From Erythrobacteraceae bacterium (lineage in GTDB: Bacteria > Pseudomonadota > Alphaproteobacteria > Sphingomonadales > Sphingomonadaceae), in contig JAIYAM010000015.1 of the NCBI GenBank assembly GCA_027489065.1, positions 1 through 64,000 on the forward strand: a DNA stretch of 64,000 bases, given 5' to 3'. The position numbers and the translations under genes were made by a program. The notes below the pieces were generated by a model. The model was not told the origin of the DNA, ran no database searches, and was given only the letters and a program-made list of their open reading frames with translations. Position 1 is the stretch's first letter. The number at the start of each line of letters is the position of its first letter. Shown here piece after piece: positions 7,756 to 16,582 of the stretch.

Positions 7756-8307
7756 ATGTTCCATCGCAGTCAAAGATTGCTGCTGCGGCCGATCTGGCCC
7801 GAGGACTGGCAGGATCTGCTGGCCGGCATCGCCGACGAGGCCGTGGTCCGCAACCTTGCCAATGCGCCGTGGCCCTACCGCGAGCAGGACGCGCGCGACT
7901 TCGCCGCAAAGCCCCTCGATCCGCGCCGCCCGCGCTTCATGATCACCCGCGCCGCCGACGCGCAGGCCATCGGCTGCATCGGTTTCGGCCCGATGGGCGA
8001 TGCCGCCAACGATTTCGGCGTGCAGGAGCTGGGCTACTGGATCGCGCGGCCGCACTGGGGCCAGGGCTATGCCACGGAAGCCGGGCGGGCGGTGCTCGAG
8101 ATCGCCGCGATTCTCGGCCACCGCGAGCTTGTCGCCTCGCACTTCCTCGACAATCCCGCCTCGGGCAAGGTGCTGCGCAAGCTCGGCTTCGAGCCGACCG
8201 GCACGACGCAGGAGCGGTGGTCCTGCGGGCGCGGCAGCCATGCTCCGACCGCAGTCTATCGCCGCGTGCTGGGGAGCGCCGAAGCGGGGCAGCAGCGCGC
8301 CGCGTGA
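7756..8307 (+). CDS. GNAT-family N-acetyltransferase, RimJ/RimL-like
   Basis: The 183-residue protein opens with a RimJ/RimL-type strand (QRLLLRPIWPEDWQDLLAGI). It contains the acetyl-CoA pyrophosphate loop in ARPHWGQGYATEAGRAVLE (about 99-117), equivalent to the Q/RxxGxG/A motif, and the late 'NPASGKVLRKLGFEPTG' helix-strand typical of this subgroup. Substrates of the group include ribosomal-protein N-termini and small amines; the substrate here cannot be read from sequence. The start ATG 7756 follows a GAAGGGAGA Shine-Dalgarno. It stands alone behind the rpmA terminator. Confidence 0.85.
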   Translation: MFHRSQRLLLRPIWPEDWQDLLAGIADEAVVRNLANAPWPYREQDARDFAAKPLDPRRPRFMITRAADAQAIGCIGFGPMGDAANDFGVQELGYWIARPHWGQGYATEAGRAVLEIAAILGHRELVASHFLDNPASGKVLRKLGFEPTGTTQERWSCGRGSHAPTAVYRRVLGSAEAGQQRAA

Positions 8308-8330
8308 GGCCGCTCGCTGCGCCGCTTGTT

Positions 8331-8356
8331 CGCGCCTGCAAAAGAGTTTAGGCGCG
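8331..8356 (+). promoter_or_regulatory. Dyad upstream of the TetR-family gene, candidate operator
   Basis: CGCGCCT (8331-8337) and AGGCGCG (8350-8356) form a perfect 7-bp inverted repeat around a 12-base AT-richer centre (GCAAAAGAGTTT). It ends 7 bases before the tetR start codon. TetR-family proteins commonly repress themselves through dyads of this size and place. Confidence 0.45.
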
Positions 8357-8363
8357 CGAGGGA

Positions 8364-8960
8364 ATGGCTAGCCGCAAGAGATTGACCCCCGAGGAATCGC
8401 GTTCGTCCGCGCTCGAAGCGGCGCGCGCGCTGCTGATCGAGACCGGGCCGCAGGCGGTGACGTTGAAGGCGGTCTCGGCGCGGATCGGCCGCACCCATGC
8501 CAATCTGCTGCATCACTTCGGCTCCGCCTCGGGGCTCCAGAAGGCGCTGGCCGAGCACCTGGCGCGGACGGTGTGCGAGACCATCCTCGAGGCGGTGCAC
8601 GCCAGTCGCGCGGGGCTCGGTTCGGCGCGCGAGGTGGTCGATCTCGCCTTCGACGCTTTCGACCGTGAAGGCGCGGGCGCGCTCACCAGCTGGATGCTGC
8701 TGACCGGCAACGAGGACGCGCTCGATCCGATCATCGCGACGATCCACGATCTGCTCGACGAGCTCGCACCGACCGAGCCGCCCGAGCACATCGCCGACCG
8801 GCGCCTGCAACGCGACACGCTCAGCCTCGTGCTGATGGCGCTGGGCGATGCGCTGATCGGCGGGGCGCTGGCCAAATCGCTCGGCCTGCCGCGCGACGTC
8901 GCGCGCGAGCGGGCGACGGCGATGCTCGAAGCGAGCCTCGCCGAGCATCTCGCGGCCTAG
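8364..8960 (+). CDS. TetR/AcrR-family transcription regulator
   Basis: The 198-residue protein has an N-terminal helix-turn-helix. SSALEAARALLIETGPQAVTLKAVSARIGRTHANLLHHFGSASGLQ (about 13-58) follows the TetR DNA-binding pattern, with the H-N-L-x-x-H-F recognition segment in place of the usual YYHF. The C-terminal ligand-binding and dimerisation domain is all-helical and gives no hint of the ligand. The stop overlaps the end of the convergent ygfZ-like gene by four bases. No obvious target gene is co-oriented with it; the dyad just upstream suggests autoregulation. Confidence 0.88.
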   Translation: MASRKRLTPEESRSSALEAARALLIETGPQAVTLKAVSARIGRTHANLLHHFGSASGLQKALAEHLARTVCETILEAVHASRAGLGSAREVVDLAFDAFDREGAGALTSWMLLTGNEDALDPIIATIHDLLDELAPTEPPEHIADRRLQRDTLSLVLMALGDALIGGALAKSLGLPRDVARERATAMLEASLAEHLAA

Positions 8961-9688
8961 CCGTCGGCAGAAACGCCGGCGCGCTGCCATTCGGGCAGGC
9001 GCGCGGAATCGAGTCCTTCGACCCTCAGGTGATCCACGGCAAAACCCAGCTCCGGATAGGCCGTCACCCGCCGAGCCTCGTCCGAGGCTTCGAGCGGCAC
9101 CACCACCAGCCGGCGGTTGACCTTCTGCCGCCAGTTCATCCGCGCGGTATTCTCCTGGCCGACGTAGCAGCCCTTGGTGAAGCTGACGCCATTGAGCTCG
9201 ACCGCATTGGTCTCCAGCCACAGGATGTCGCCCATCTCGCCGCGACCTTCCGGCACGCCGAGCGACAGGCGGTGGGCGAGCCAAGCGGCGTCGGCGCTCT
9301 CGCCCTCGGGCTCAGCCAACCAGCGATAGCCGAGTTCGCGCAGGCGCGGATCGAGCGATGCGCTGTCCTGCGGCGCAAGGCTCCAGTGGACGCCAAGGTT
9401 CTCGTCACGGGCGATCCCGATCTTCCGGCGCAGGCGGTACATCGCAAGGCGCTTCGCCAGCTCCTCGGCGTGCGCCGCCTCGCAATCGAGCAGCAGCGCA
9501 TCGCCATCACCCCACACGAGGAAATCGAACAGGTGCTTGCCCTGCGCCGAAAGCAGCGCGGCGTAGCAGGGCAGGGCACCTTTCGTGTCGTTGGTGACGA
9601 GGCCTTGCAGGAAGGCGGCGACATCCTCGCTCTCGTCGAGGGGAGAGAGACGGAGAATGGCGCGGGAGGTCAGCAGGGTTGCAGTCAT
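8957..9688 (-). CDS. ygfZ: Folate-binding YgfZ-family protein (Fe-S cluster repair)
   Basis: The 243-residue protein has the YgfZ signature KGCYVGQE near residue 175, whose Cys is essential in E. coli YgfZ. The N-terminus is GcvT-like (FLQGLVTNDTK). YgfZ/IBA57 proteins use tetrahydrofolate and help maintain or build [4Fe-4S] enzymes, including radical-SAM tRNA enzymes. The protein is shorter than E. coli YgfZ (about 326), as usual in alphaproteobacteria, where the C-terminal beta-barrel is reduced. It is divergent from pyrC with 38 bases between the start codons. Confidence 0.9.
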   Translation of the reverse strand: MTATLLTSRAILRLSPLDESEDVAAFLQGLVTNDTKGALPCYAALLSAQGKHLFDFLVWGDGDALLLDCEAAHAEELAKRLAMYRLRRKIGIARDENLGVHWSLAPQDSASLDPRLRELGYRWLAEPEGESADAAWLAHRLSLGVPEGRGEMGDILWLETNAVELNGVSFTKGCYVGQENTARMNWRQKVNRRLVVVPLEASDEARRVTAYPELGFAVDHLRVEGLDSARLPEWQRAGVSADG

Positions 9689-9726
9689 GGGTGACAGATA
9701 GGCACGGGCAAAGCTAAGGGGAAGCC

Positions 9727-10764
9727 ATGACCGACCGCCTCACAATCCGCCGCCCCGACGACTGGCACCTGCACTTCCGCGACAATGCGATCATGCGCGA
9801 GGTGGTGCCTTACACCGCGCGGCAGTTCGCCCGCGCGATCGTGATGCCCAACCTCACCCCGCCGGTGACGACCACCGCGCTCGCCGCCGCCTACCGCGAG
9901 CGAATCATGGACGCCGTGCCGGAAGGCGTCAGCTTCACCCCGCTGATGACCTGCTACCTCACTGACAACACCGACGCCGACGATCTCGCACGCGGCGCTG
10001 GCGAGGGGGTGTTCACCGCGGCCAAGATGTACCCCGCCAACGCCACGACCAACTCGGCAGCGGGCGTCTCCAATGTCGAGAAGCTCTACCCTGTCCTCGC
10101 CCGGATGGAGGCCGAGGACATCGTGCTGTGCATCCACGGCGAGGTGACGGATCACAGCGTCGATGTGTTCGACCGCGAGAAAGAGTTCATCGACAGGCAC
10201 TTGCGCGGCATTGTTGCAGCCTTCCCGAAGCTCCGGGTTGTGTTCGAGCACATCACCACGAGTGATGCGGTCGATTTCGTGATGGAGGCGGGCGAGAACG
10301 TCGCCGCCACGATCACGCCGCAGCACCTCCATATCAACCGCAACGCGATGCTGGTCGGCGGCATCCAGCCCCACAATTACTGCCTGCCCGTCGCCAAGCG
10401 CGAGACGCATCGCCTGGCGCTTCGGGCAGCTGCCACAAGCGGTTCGCCGAAGTTCTTCCTCGGCACCGATTCGGCGCCGCACCTCAGGAAGGACAAGGAG
10501 AGCGCCTGCGGCTGCGCGGGCATCTTCGGCGCGCCCTATGCGCTCGAAAGTTATCTGACGGTGTTCGACGAGGAAGGGGCGCTCGACCGCTTCGAGGGCT
10601 TCGCCTCGCTCCACGGTCCGGCCTTCTACAAGCTCCCCGTGAACGAAGACAGCGTGACACTCGAGCGGGCCGAAGTGGCGGTGCCCCCGGTGCTGCACGT
10701 GAACGGCGAGGAAATCGTGCCGTGGCACGGCGGCCAGACGATCGGGTGGAAGTTCCTAGGCTGA
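9727..10764 (+). CDS. pyrC: Dihydroorotase (class II)
   Basis: PyrC interconverts N-carbamoyl-L-aspartate and dihydroorotate in pyrimidine synthesis. All active-site elements are visible in its 345 residues: the metal-binding WHLHFRD near residue 12; the bridging carboxylated lysine in AAKMYPANATTNS near 100; the zinc histidines in HGEVTD and FEHITTSDAV; and the catalytic Asp in LGTDSAPH near 250. Length and motifs match the short E. coli-type PyrC. The start has a Shine-Dalgarno (AGGGGAAG). The 3' end overlaps the convergent rarD-like gene by nine bases. Confidence 0.96.
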   Translation: MTDRLTIRRPDDWHLHFRDNAIMREVVPYTARQFARAIVMPNLTPPVTTTALAAAYRERIMDAVPEGVSFTPLMTCYLTDNTDADDLARGAGEGVFTAAKMYPANATTNSAAGVSNVEKLYPVLARMEAEDIVLCIHGEVTDHSVDVFDREKEFIDRHLRGIVAAFPKLRVVFEHITTSDAVDFVMEAGENVAATITPQHLHINRNAMLVGGIQPHNYCLPVAKRETHRLALRAAATSGSPKFFLGTDSAPHLRKDKESACGCAGIFGAPYALESYLTVFDEEGALDRFEGFASLHGPAFYKLPVNEDSVTLERAEVAVPPVLHVNGEEIVPWHGGQTIGWKFLG

Positions 10765-11676
10765 AGCGGCCTTGCGCTTGGCCCAAAGGTCCGAGGCGAA
10801 GATCGCCACCGCGATCCAGATCAGCACGAAGCTCACCAGCTTGACCGGCGCCAGGGGTTGTTCGAAAACGAACAGCCCGAGGAAGAACACGATCGTCGGC
10901 GCGAGGTACTGCAGGAAGCCGAGCGTCGAATAGTCCATCCGCCGCGCCGCCAGAGCGAACATCAGCAGCGGCACCGCAGTGACCACGCCGGAAAAAATGA
11001 TGAGTGTGTTCATCCACGCATCCTGCCCGAAGGATGATCCTTGCGGGCTGGCGGCATACCAGGCGGCGATGCCGGCGGCGACCGGGAGCAGGATGGCGCT
11101 CTCGATGGTGAGGCCGGGGAGCGAGCCGACGGCAACCTGTTTGCGAACAAGGCCATAGAGCGCAAAGCTGAAGCCCAGCGTGAGGCTGATCCACAGGCTT
11201 GTCAGCGCGCCTGCGGCCAGCAGGGCCACCGCGATGGCAGCGATGGCGACCGCGAGCCACTGGCGGCGCGACAGCGTCTCGCCGAGCACCAGCGTGCCGA
11301 GCAGCACGTTCAGGAGCGGGTTGAGGTAATAGCCGATCGAGGTCGCATAGACCTCGCCTGCCATGATCGCCCAGATGTAGACGAACCAGTTGATCCCGAT
11401 CAGCACTGAGCTCGCCAGCAGCGCGAGCAGGCTGCGGGGCGACTTGAGCGCGGCGAGCAGCTCGGGGAACTGGCGGCGCACGGCGACGATCACGAGGCAC
11501 AGCGGCAAGGTCCAGATGATCCGCCAGCCGACGAACTCGAAGGCGGGGACGCTCTTCACCAGCATCAGATAGAGCGGGAGGAAGCCCCAGATCAGGTAGG
11601 CTCCCAGCGCCGGGGCAAGGCCGGAGGCGAATGGTCCAGAAGCTTCCGGGGTCGGCGCGGGGGAGGGGCTGGTCAT
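10756..11676 (-). CDS. rarD: EamA-family transporter, RarD-like
   Basis: A 306-residue polytopic membrane protein with about ten hydrophobic helices in two EamA repeats. The N-terminal LGAYLIWGFLPLYLMLV and the second-repeat GFLQYLAPTIVFFLGLFVFEQPL are characteristic of the RarD subgroup of the drug/metabolite superfamily. RarD proteins are predicted permeases; their substrates are not established (chloramphenicol resistance was the original phenotype). The gene is convergent with pyrC and has no visible operon partner. Confidence 0.88.
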   Translation of the reverse strand: MTSPSPAPTPEASGPFASGLAPALGAYLIWGFLPLYLMLVKSVPAFEFVGWRIIWTLPLCLVIVAVRRQFPELLAALKSPRSLLALLASSVLIGINWFVYIWAIMAGEVYATSIGYYLNPLLNVLLGTLVLGETLSRRQWLAVAIAAIAVALLAAGALTSLWISLTLGFSFALYGLVRKQVAVGSLPGLTIESAILLPVAAGIAAWYAASPQGSSFGQDAWMNTLIIFSGVVTAVPLLMFALAARRMDYSTLGFLQYLAPTIVFFLGLFVFEQPLAPVKLVSFVLIWIAVAIFASDLWAKRKAASA

Positions 11677-11984
11677 GTCGCGGCGGCGTTAGGGCCCGCA
11701 AGCGTGCGGCGCAAGCGGCGGCGCGGATGAACCGCGACTGTCGGGTCGGCTGCCGATTCGTTCAGATTGGAAGCGCTAATGATTAACAACATTCAGGAGA
11801 CTCGGAAGCACCCGCCGTGGTGCCGGACCGGGTTTCACAATCTTGCGGTCACATCCCACCATGTGGTCGCCGGCGTGGTAGCCTTCGTGCCGCCGCGGGA
11901 AACGCCTCCGGGGTCGGGCGACACCGGGGGCGTTTCCACGCCTGCGTCAGGCGCAAATTAACCATCATCTGCCATGGCGGCAGG
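11677..11984. other. 308-base intergenic region with a large hairpin
   Basis: No supportable gene lies here. A short open frame at 11767-11961 has no Shine-Dalgarno and no recognisable product. The region contains a 14-bp inverted repeat: GGAAACGCCTCCGG (11898-11911) against CCGGGGGCGTTTCC (11924-11937), with one G-T mismatch or wobble and a 12-base loop. No T-run follows, so it is not a standard intrinsic terminator. It ends 47 bases before the lipoprotein start and would sit in that gene's leader if transcription begins upstream. Confidence 0.5.
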
Positions 11985-12719
11985 ATGGCCCGTGCTTTTG
12001 CCATTCTCCTGCTGTGCCTCGGTGCCGCCGCCTGCGGGCGGAGCGCGCCCGATACGCCTGCCGATGATCCGGTGATCGCCCAGGACCCGGTGATCGCCCG
12101 GGCGCTCCACGATCCCTTGATGAGCGACCCCGATCTGGCCAGCCGCAACGAGGCCAATGCCGCTCTGGGCTTTCCCGACAGCCATGCCCTGCCGGTGCTG
12201 CGCGCGTCGGGCGAGGATGCACAGGCGGTGCGCGAGGCGATGCGGCTCGAACTGCTCGCAAGTGGCCCGATCGCGGAACTCCCGAAGGTGAGCGCGGGCG
12301 GGGGCGGTCCTCCGCTTGGCCCGATGTCGAGCGCGCAGGACCTGCTCGCTGCGGTCAGTGCGCCGGAGGGATGCGCCGCGCGGCTCAGGGAGGACTTCGC
12401 GCTCGCCGCCAGCCTGCCGCCTGTTGCGTTGATCCCTCCGGGAGCGATGGTGATGCAGGCGGCCGGGTCCGACGCGCCGGGCTGCGCCTTGCGGATCATC
12501 CGTTACCGCAGCGCCGCGCCGCCGGACGACCTCTTGCAGTATCAATTCACCCGCGCGGTGCGCGCGGGGCTTGCCGCGGCGCTCCATGAGGGCCGTGTCG
12601 CAGCGCAGGGCAAGGACGGCGCGCGGCTGACGGCTCACGTCCGCCCGGCGCCCCACGGCATGAACGGCGTCACGCTGGTCTACCTCGCGCCCCGCAATCG
12701 CAGTCCGGCAGTCCCTTAG
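11985..12719 (+). CDS. Putative secreted lipoprotein, unknown function
   Basis: The 244-residue protein starts at ATG 11985 with a short signal (MARAFAILLLCLGAAACG). The Cys at 17 fits a slightly weak lipobox (AAAC), and a Pro/Asp-rich linker follows. The body contains three further Cys-bearing segments (EGCAARL, APGCALRI) and no motif I recognise. The frame is open further upstream, but ATG 11985 is the first start that yields a signal sequence. Its end overlaps the convergent astD gene by four bases. Confidence 0.7.
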   Translation: MARAFAILLLCLGAAACGRSAPDTPADDPVIAQDPVIARALHDPLMSDPDLASRNEANAALGFPDSHALPVLRASGEDAQAVREAMRLELLASGPIAELPKVSAGGGGPPLGPMSSAQDLLAAVSAPEGCAARLREDFALAASLPPVALIPPGAMVMQAAGSDAPGCALRIIRYRSAAPPDDLLQYQFTRAVRAGLAAALHEGRVAAQGKDGARLTAHVRPAPHGMNGVTLVYLAPRNRSPAVP

Positions 12720-14140
12720 GGCCTGAGCCCGACATTGATCGTCGCGCGCGGCTGGTCGTTTTCCGTGCTGGCGACCGGATAAGCGCAGTAATCGGCCGCG
12801 TAATAGGCCGCCGGGCGGTGGTTGCCGGACAGGCCCACTCCGCCGAACGGGGCCTTGGACGAGGCGCCGTTGGTCGGCCCGTTCCAGTTGATGATTCCCG
12901 CCCGCACATTCGCCCAGAACCGCCCGTAATCATCGGGCGAGCCGCCGATCAGCGAGGCCGAAAGGCCGAAGCGGGTGTTGTTCGCCTCGGTGATCGCGGT
13001 GTCGAGATCGGGGACGCGGATCACCTGCAACACGGGTCCGAACAGTTCGATGTCCGGCCGGTCGGGCACGTCGGTCACGTCAAGGATGCCGGGGCTGAGG
13101 AAGGGCAGATCGGGCACGGTGCGGCGCATGTGCAGCAGCGGCCGCGCGCCTGCGGTGATCAGCGCGAGGAAGCTTTCGGAGAGGCCGTCGGCGGTCTCGT
13201 TGTCGATCACCGGCCCCATGAAGGGCTGCGGCTCGCCGAGCGGATCGCCGATCATCAGCTTGCGCGTCAGCGGAACGAGCTCGGCCATCAGCGGCTCGTA
13301 CATGCTCTCGACCACGATCAGCCGCCGCGCGGCAGTGCAGCGTTGCCCGGCGCTGGTGAAGGCGCTTTGCACCACCAGCGTCGCGGCATCGGTGAGCTTG
13401 GGGGTCTCGATGACGACGATCGGGTTGTTGCCGCCCATCTCGAGCGCGACGATCTTGCCCGGATTGGCGGCCAGCTTACGGTTGATCGCGATGCCGGCAT
13501 TCGCCGATCCGGTGAACAGCACCCCGTCGATCCCCGGGTGGGCGACCAGCGCCTTGCCTTCCTCCGGCCCGCCGACGAGCAGCTGGATCACGTCCTCGGG
13601 CACGCCGGCGCGGTGGAAAGCGCTGACCAGCGCCTCGCCCACCGCCGGGGTCTTTTCCGAAGGCTTGAAGATCACCGCGTTGCCGGCGATCAGCGCCGGG
13701 ACGATGTGGCCGTTGGGCAGGTGCGCGGGGAAGTTGTAGGGGCCGAGCACCGCCATCACCCCGTGCGGCTTGTGGCGCAGCGCGGCGCTCGAGCCGATCC
13801 CGGCGTCGAGCTTCTTCTTGCCCGTTCGCTCGGCATAGGCCTGGACCGCGATGTCGACCTTGTTCACCACCGCGTCGACTTCGGTGCGCGCTTCCCACAG
13901 GGGCTTGCCGGCCTCGCGCGCGATCAGCTCGGCGAGTTCCTCGCCTTCGCGGCGCACGAGGTTGGAGAAGGTGCGCAGCACCTCGATGCGGTCGGTGAGC
14001 GAGCGTGCCGCCCAGGCCGCCCAGGCCCGGCGCGCGCGCGAAACCGCCGCCTCGACATCGCCAACCGGCCCGCGCCACAGCTCCTCGCCGCTCGCAGGCT
14101 CGGTGGAAATCAGGATTCTGTCGGTCTGGTCCCCGGTCAT
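12716..14140 (-). CDS. astD: Succinylglutamate-semialdehyde dehydrogenase
   Basis: NAD-dependent aldehyde dehydrogenase of 474 residues that oxidises N-succinylglutamate semialdehyde in the arginine succinyltransferase pathway. Visible motifs are the NAD-fold GPYNFPAHLPNGHIVPAL (AstD-like around the oxyanion Asn), KPSEKTP, the turn FTGSANAG, the general-base Glu in LEMGGNNP and the catalytic Cys in GQRC near 283. The EIFGP-type segment appears as IELFGPV. Other ast genes are not adjacent, so the gene stands apart from its pathway here, and a related aldehyde could be the real substrate. Confidence 0.88.
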   Translation of the reverse strand: MTGDQTDRILISTEPASGEELWRGPVGDVEAAVSRARRAWAAWAARSLTDRIEVLRTFSNLVRREGEELAELIAREAGKPLWEARTEVDAVVNKVDIAVQAYAERTGKKKLDAGIGSSAALRHKPHGVMAVLGPYNFPAHLPNGHIVPALIAGNAVIFKPSEKTPAVGEALVSAFHRAGVPEDVIQLLVGGPEEGKALVAHPGIDGVLFTGSANAGIAINRKLAANPGKIVALEMGGNNPIVVIETPKLTDAATLVVQSAFTSAGQRCTAARRLIVVESMYEPLMAELVPLTRKLMIGDPLGEPQPFMGPVIDNETADGLSESFLALITAGARPLLHMRRTVPDLPFLSPGILDVTDVPDRPDIELFGPVLQVIRVPDLDTAITEANNTRFGLSASLIGGSPDDYGRFWANVRAGIINWNGPTNGASSKAPFGGVGLSGNHRPAAYYAADYCAYPVASTENDQPRATINVGLRP

Positions 14141-14229
14141 TCGGCCGTTATCCGCCGTTCTCTCTCGCCCTCGTTCCCGTCAGGCGCCCTAATGCGGAGC
14201 GCGAGGAAAAGATAGGGCAAAGGCGCGGC

Positions 14230-15642
14230 TCAGGCATGGCCCTGAGGCACAGGGGCGGTGCCGTGGGCCGCGCCCATGCGCCTGAGGGCAGCGACCTTGG
14301 CGTGGAGCGGCGACCAGTCGTCGCCTTGCGCGATGGCGTCCCAGATCGCTTCGACCTCGTCGATCAGCATCGACTGCGGCGCGGCGTCCGACCAGTAGTC
14401 GTGCGTGTCGCCGACCGGCTGATAGGCCGCCAGCGCCTCGCCGAACGCGCCCTCGGGCTCGCCCCTGCCGCCGCGGTGCGCGAAGAAGAAGGCGTCAGGC
14501 TGGGCCTTGCTCTCCCGCATCGCGGCCTCGCAGGCGGCGACAAGCTGCGTGTCGGCCTCGAGGCCTTGCGACACCACGCCCAGCCGCCAGCACCAGCGCC
14601 GCGCCACCGCCGCCATGTAGAGCGGCCCGAAGCGCTCGAGCGCGGCGACCAGCGGCGCGGTCTCGGCATGGAGACGCAGCGCCACGGCAAGCTGTCCGCA
14701 GTTCCAGTGCAGCGCTTCGGGCTGGCGGCCGAAGGCGTAGAGCCCGGCGTGGTCGAAATAGGCGGCGGTGAAGCCCGGCTCCCATTCCGGCAGCCAGCGC
14801 CACGGGCCGTAATCGAAGCTTTCGCCGGTGATGTTCATGTTGTCGGTGTTGAGCACGCCGTGGACAAAGCCCGCCACCATGTAGCTCGCCGCCAGATCGG
14901 CCATGCGCTCGACCACGTTATGCATCAGGCGGATGGCAGGCTCGTCGCGGCCCGGGGCGTCCTCGGGCGGGGGCGGGCCGGGGAACTGCGCGAGGCAGTA
15001 GTCGATCAGCTCGGCCATCTCGTCGGCCGCTTCCAATGCGAGCAGCCGCTGGAAGGTGCCGATGCGGATGTGCGAGTGGCTGAGCCGCACCATCACGGCG
15101 GACCGCGTGGGCGAGGGCTCGTCATTGCGCCACAGGTTCTCGCCCGTCTCGATCACGGAGAACGTCTTCGAGGTGTTGACGCCGAGTGCTTCGAGCATCT
15201 CGGTGGCGAGGATTTCCCGCACCGCGCCCTTCAGCGTCAGACGGCCATCGCCGGCGCGGCTCCACGGGGTGGTGCCCGAACCCTTGGTGCCGAGGTCCAT
15301 CAGGCGCCCGTCGCTGCCACGCATCTGCGCGAACAGGAACCCCCGCCCGTCGCCGATCTCGGGATTGTACACGCGGAACTGGTGCCCGTGGTAACGCAGC
15401 GCGAGCGGCTGGGGGAGATTGCCTTCAAGCGGCTGGAAGCGCCCGAAATGCGCAGCCCAATCGTCATCGGAGAGGCCAGCGAGGCCCACGCTCGCCGCCG
15501 CGCGGTCATTGCGGAAGCGGATCACGGTTTGCGGGAAGTCCGCCGGGGCGACCGGATCGCCCAGCCATCCGGCAAGCTGGAGGATCGCCGGATCGGGGCG
15601 ATAGGTTGCAGATTCATCCGACAGTTGCACAGGCTCGCTCAT
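14230..15642 (-). CDS. selO: SelO-family protein adenylyltransferase (pseudokinase fold)
   Basis: SelO/YdiU proteins have an inverted kinase-like active site and transfer AMP to Ser/Thr/Tyr of client proteins, linked to the oxidative stress response. The 470 residues include the nucleotide-binding GDGR loop (IGDGRGFLF), the LGTKGSGTTPWSR segment, and the catalytic-loop equivalent HGVLNTDNMNITGESFDYGP near 260. The length is close to the family's 480. It is divergent from the hydrolase gene with 73 bases between starts. Confidence 0.93.
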   Translation of the reverse strand: MSEPVQLSDESATYRPDPAILQLAGWLGDPVAPADFPQTVIRFRNDRAAASVGLAGLSDDDWAAHFGRFQPLEGNLPQPLALRYHGHQFRVYNPEIGDGRGFLFAQMRGSDGRLMDLGTKGSGTTPWSRAGDGRLTLKGAVREILATEMLEALGVNTSKTFSVIETGENLWRNDEPSPTRSAVMVRLSHSHIRIGTFQRLLALEAADEMAELIDYCLAQFPGPPPPEDAPGRDEPAIRLMHNVVERMADLAASYMVAGFVHGVLNTDNMNITGESFDYGPWRWLPEWEPGFTAAYFDHAGLYAFGRQPEALHWNCGQLAVALRLHAETAPLVAALERFGPLYMAAVARRWCWRLGVVSQGLEADTQLVAACEAAMRESKAQPDAFFFAHRGGRGEPEGAFGEALAAYQPVGDTHDYWSDAAPQSMLIDEVEAIWDAIAQGDDWSPLHAKVAALRRMGAAHGTAPVPQGHA

Positions 15643-15715
15643 CCCGCGATAGTGGGCGGGAAGCTCGGCAGGCGCAAGCCGCCGGGAGGGCAGCTCAAGG
15701 GGATTATCGGCGCCG

Positions 15716-16582
15716 ATGGCCGCATTGTACGAAGACCGCTTCTGGACCAGCAGCGACGGACTCAGTCTGCATTACCGCAATTATGCCGGGCCGGAGGGCT
15801 CGACGAAGCTGCCGGTGCTGTGCCTCCACGGCCTGACTCGCAACGCGCGCGATTTCGCCGGGCTGGCCGAGGCGCTCGCCGCCACCCGCCGGGTGATCGT
15901 CCCCTCGATGCGCGGGCGCGGGCAGAGCGCCTATGCGGCGGATTCGGACACCTACACGCCGATCACCTATGTCGCCGATGTCGAAAAGCTGCTGGCCGAG
16001 CTGGAGGTCACCCGCTTTGTCGCGGTCGGCACCTCGATGGGCGGGCTGATGACGATGCTGATGGCGGCGATGAAGCCGGGGCGGATCGCAGGCGTCGTGA
16101 TGAACGACATCGGCCCCGAGGTCGACCCGAGCGGCGTCGCGCGCATCGCCGGCTATGTCGGGCAGGGGAGGAGCTATCCCACCTGGGTCCACGCCGCGCG
16201 CGGGCTTGCCGAGGCGCATGGCGCATCCTTCCCCGACTACGATCTCGACCAGTGGCTCGAGCTTACCAAGCGCACCATGGTGGTGAGCCAGAACGGGCGC
16301 ATCGTCTTCGACTACGACATGGCCATCGCCGAACCCTTCGCCAAGCCCGGCAATGCCGCGCCGCCCGATCTGTGGCAGGCCTACGAGGCGCTGCGGGACG
16401 TGCCGATGCTGCTGGTGCGCGGCGAGCTGTCCGACCTCATCAGCCCCGCGACGGTCGAGCAGATGAAGGTGCGCAACCCTGCCATGCGGACCATCACCGT
16501 GCCGCGCGTCGGCCATGCCCCGACGCTCGACGAACCCGAGGTGCGCGCTGCGATCGCCGCGCTGCTGGACGGGGTGGAGTGA
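15716..16582 (+). CDS. Alpha/beta-hydrolase
   Basis: The 288-residue hydrolase carries the oxyanion HG motif (LHGLTRN), the nucleophile elbow G-T-S-M-G-G (Ser near 104), a catalytic-acid candidate in RGELSDLISP and the His in GHAPTLDEP near 266. There is no signal peptide, so it is cytoplasmic. The fold is certain but the substrate is not; the closest pattern is of small ester or C-C hydrolases. It is translationally coupled to the glycosyltransferase gene by a GTGA overlap. Confidence 0.87.
   Translation: MAALYEDRFWTSSDGLSLHYRNYAGPEGSTKLPVLCLHGLTRNARDFAGLAEALAATRRVIVPSMRGRGQSAYAADSDTYTPITYVADVEKLLAELEVTRFVAVGTSMGGLMTMLMAAMKPGRIAGVVMNDIGPEVDPSGVARIAGYVGQGRSYPTWVHAARGLAEAHGASFPDYDLDQWLELTKRTMVVSQNGRIVFDYDMAIAEPFAKPGNAAPPDLWQAYEALRDVPMLLVRGELSDLISPATVEQMKVRNPAMRTITVPRVGHAPTLDEPEVRAAIAALLDGVE

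Noticed and set aside
11767-11961. 64-codon frame as a possible small gene or leader peptide
   Set aside because: No Shine-Dalgarno, no run of regulatory amino acids, and the following gene is not biosynthetic.
14005-16578. Long plus-strand open frame continuous with the glycosyltransferase gene
   Set aside because: It is antisense to astD and selO, has Arg/Ala/Gly-rich low-similarity sequence, and is a GC-rich shadow. Only 16579-17724 is coding.
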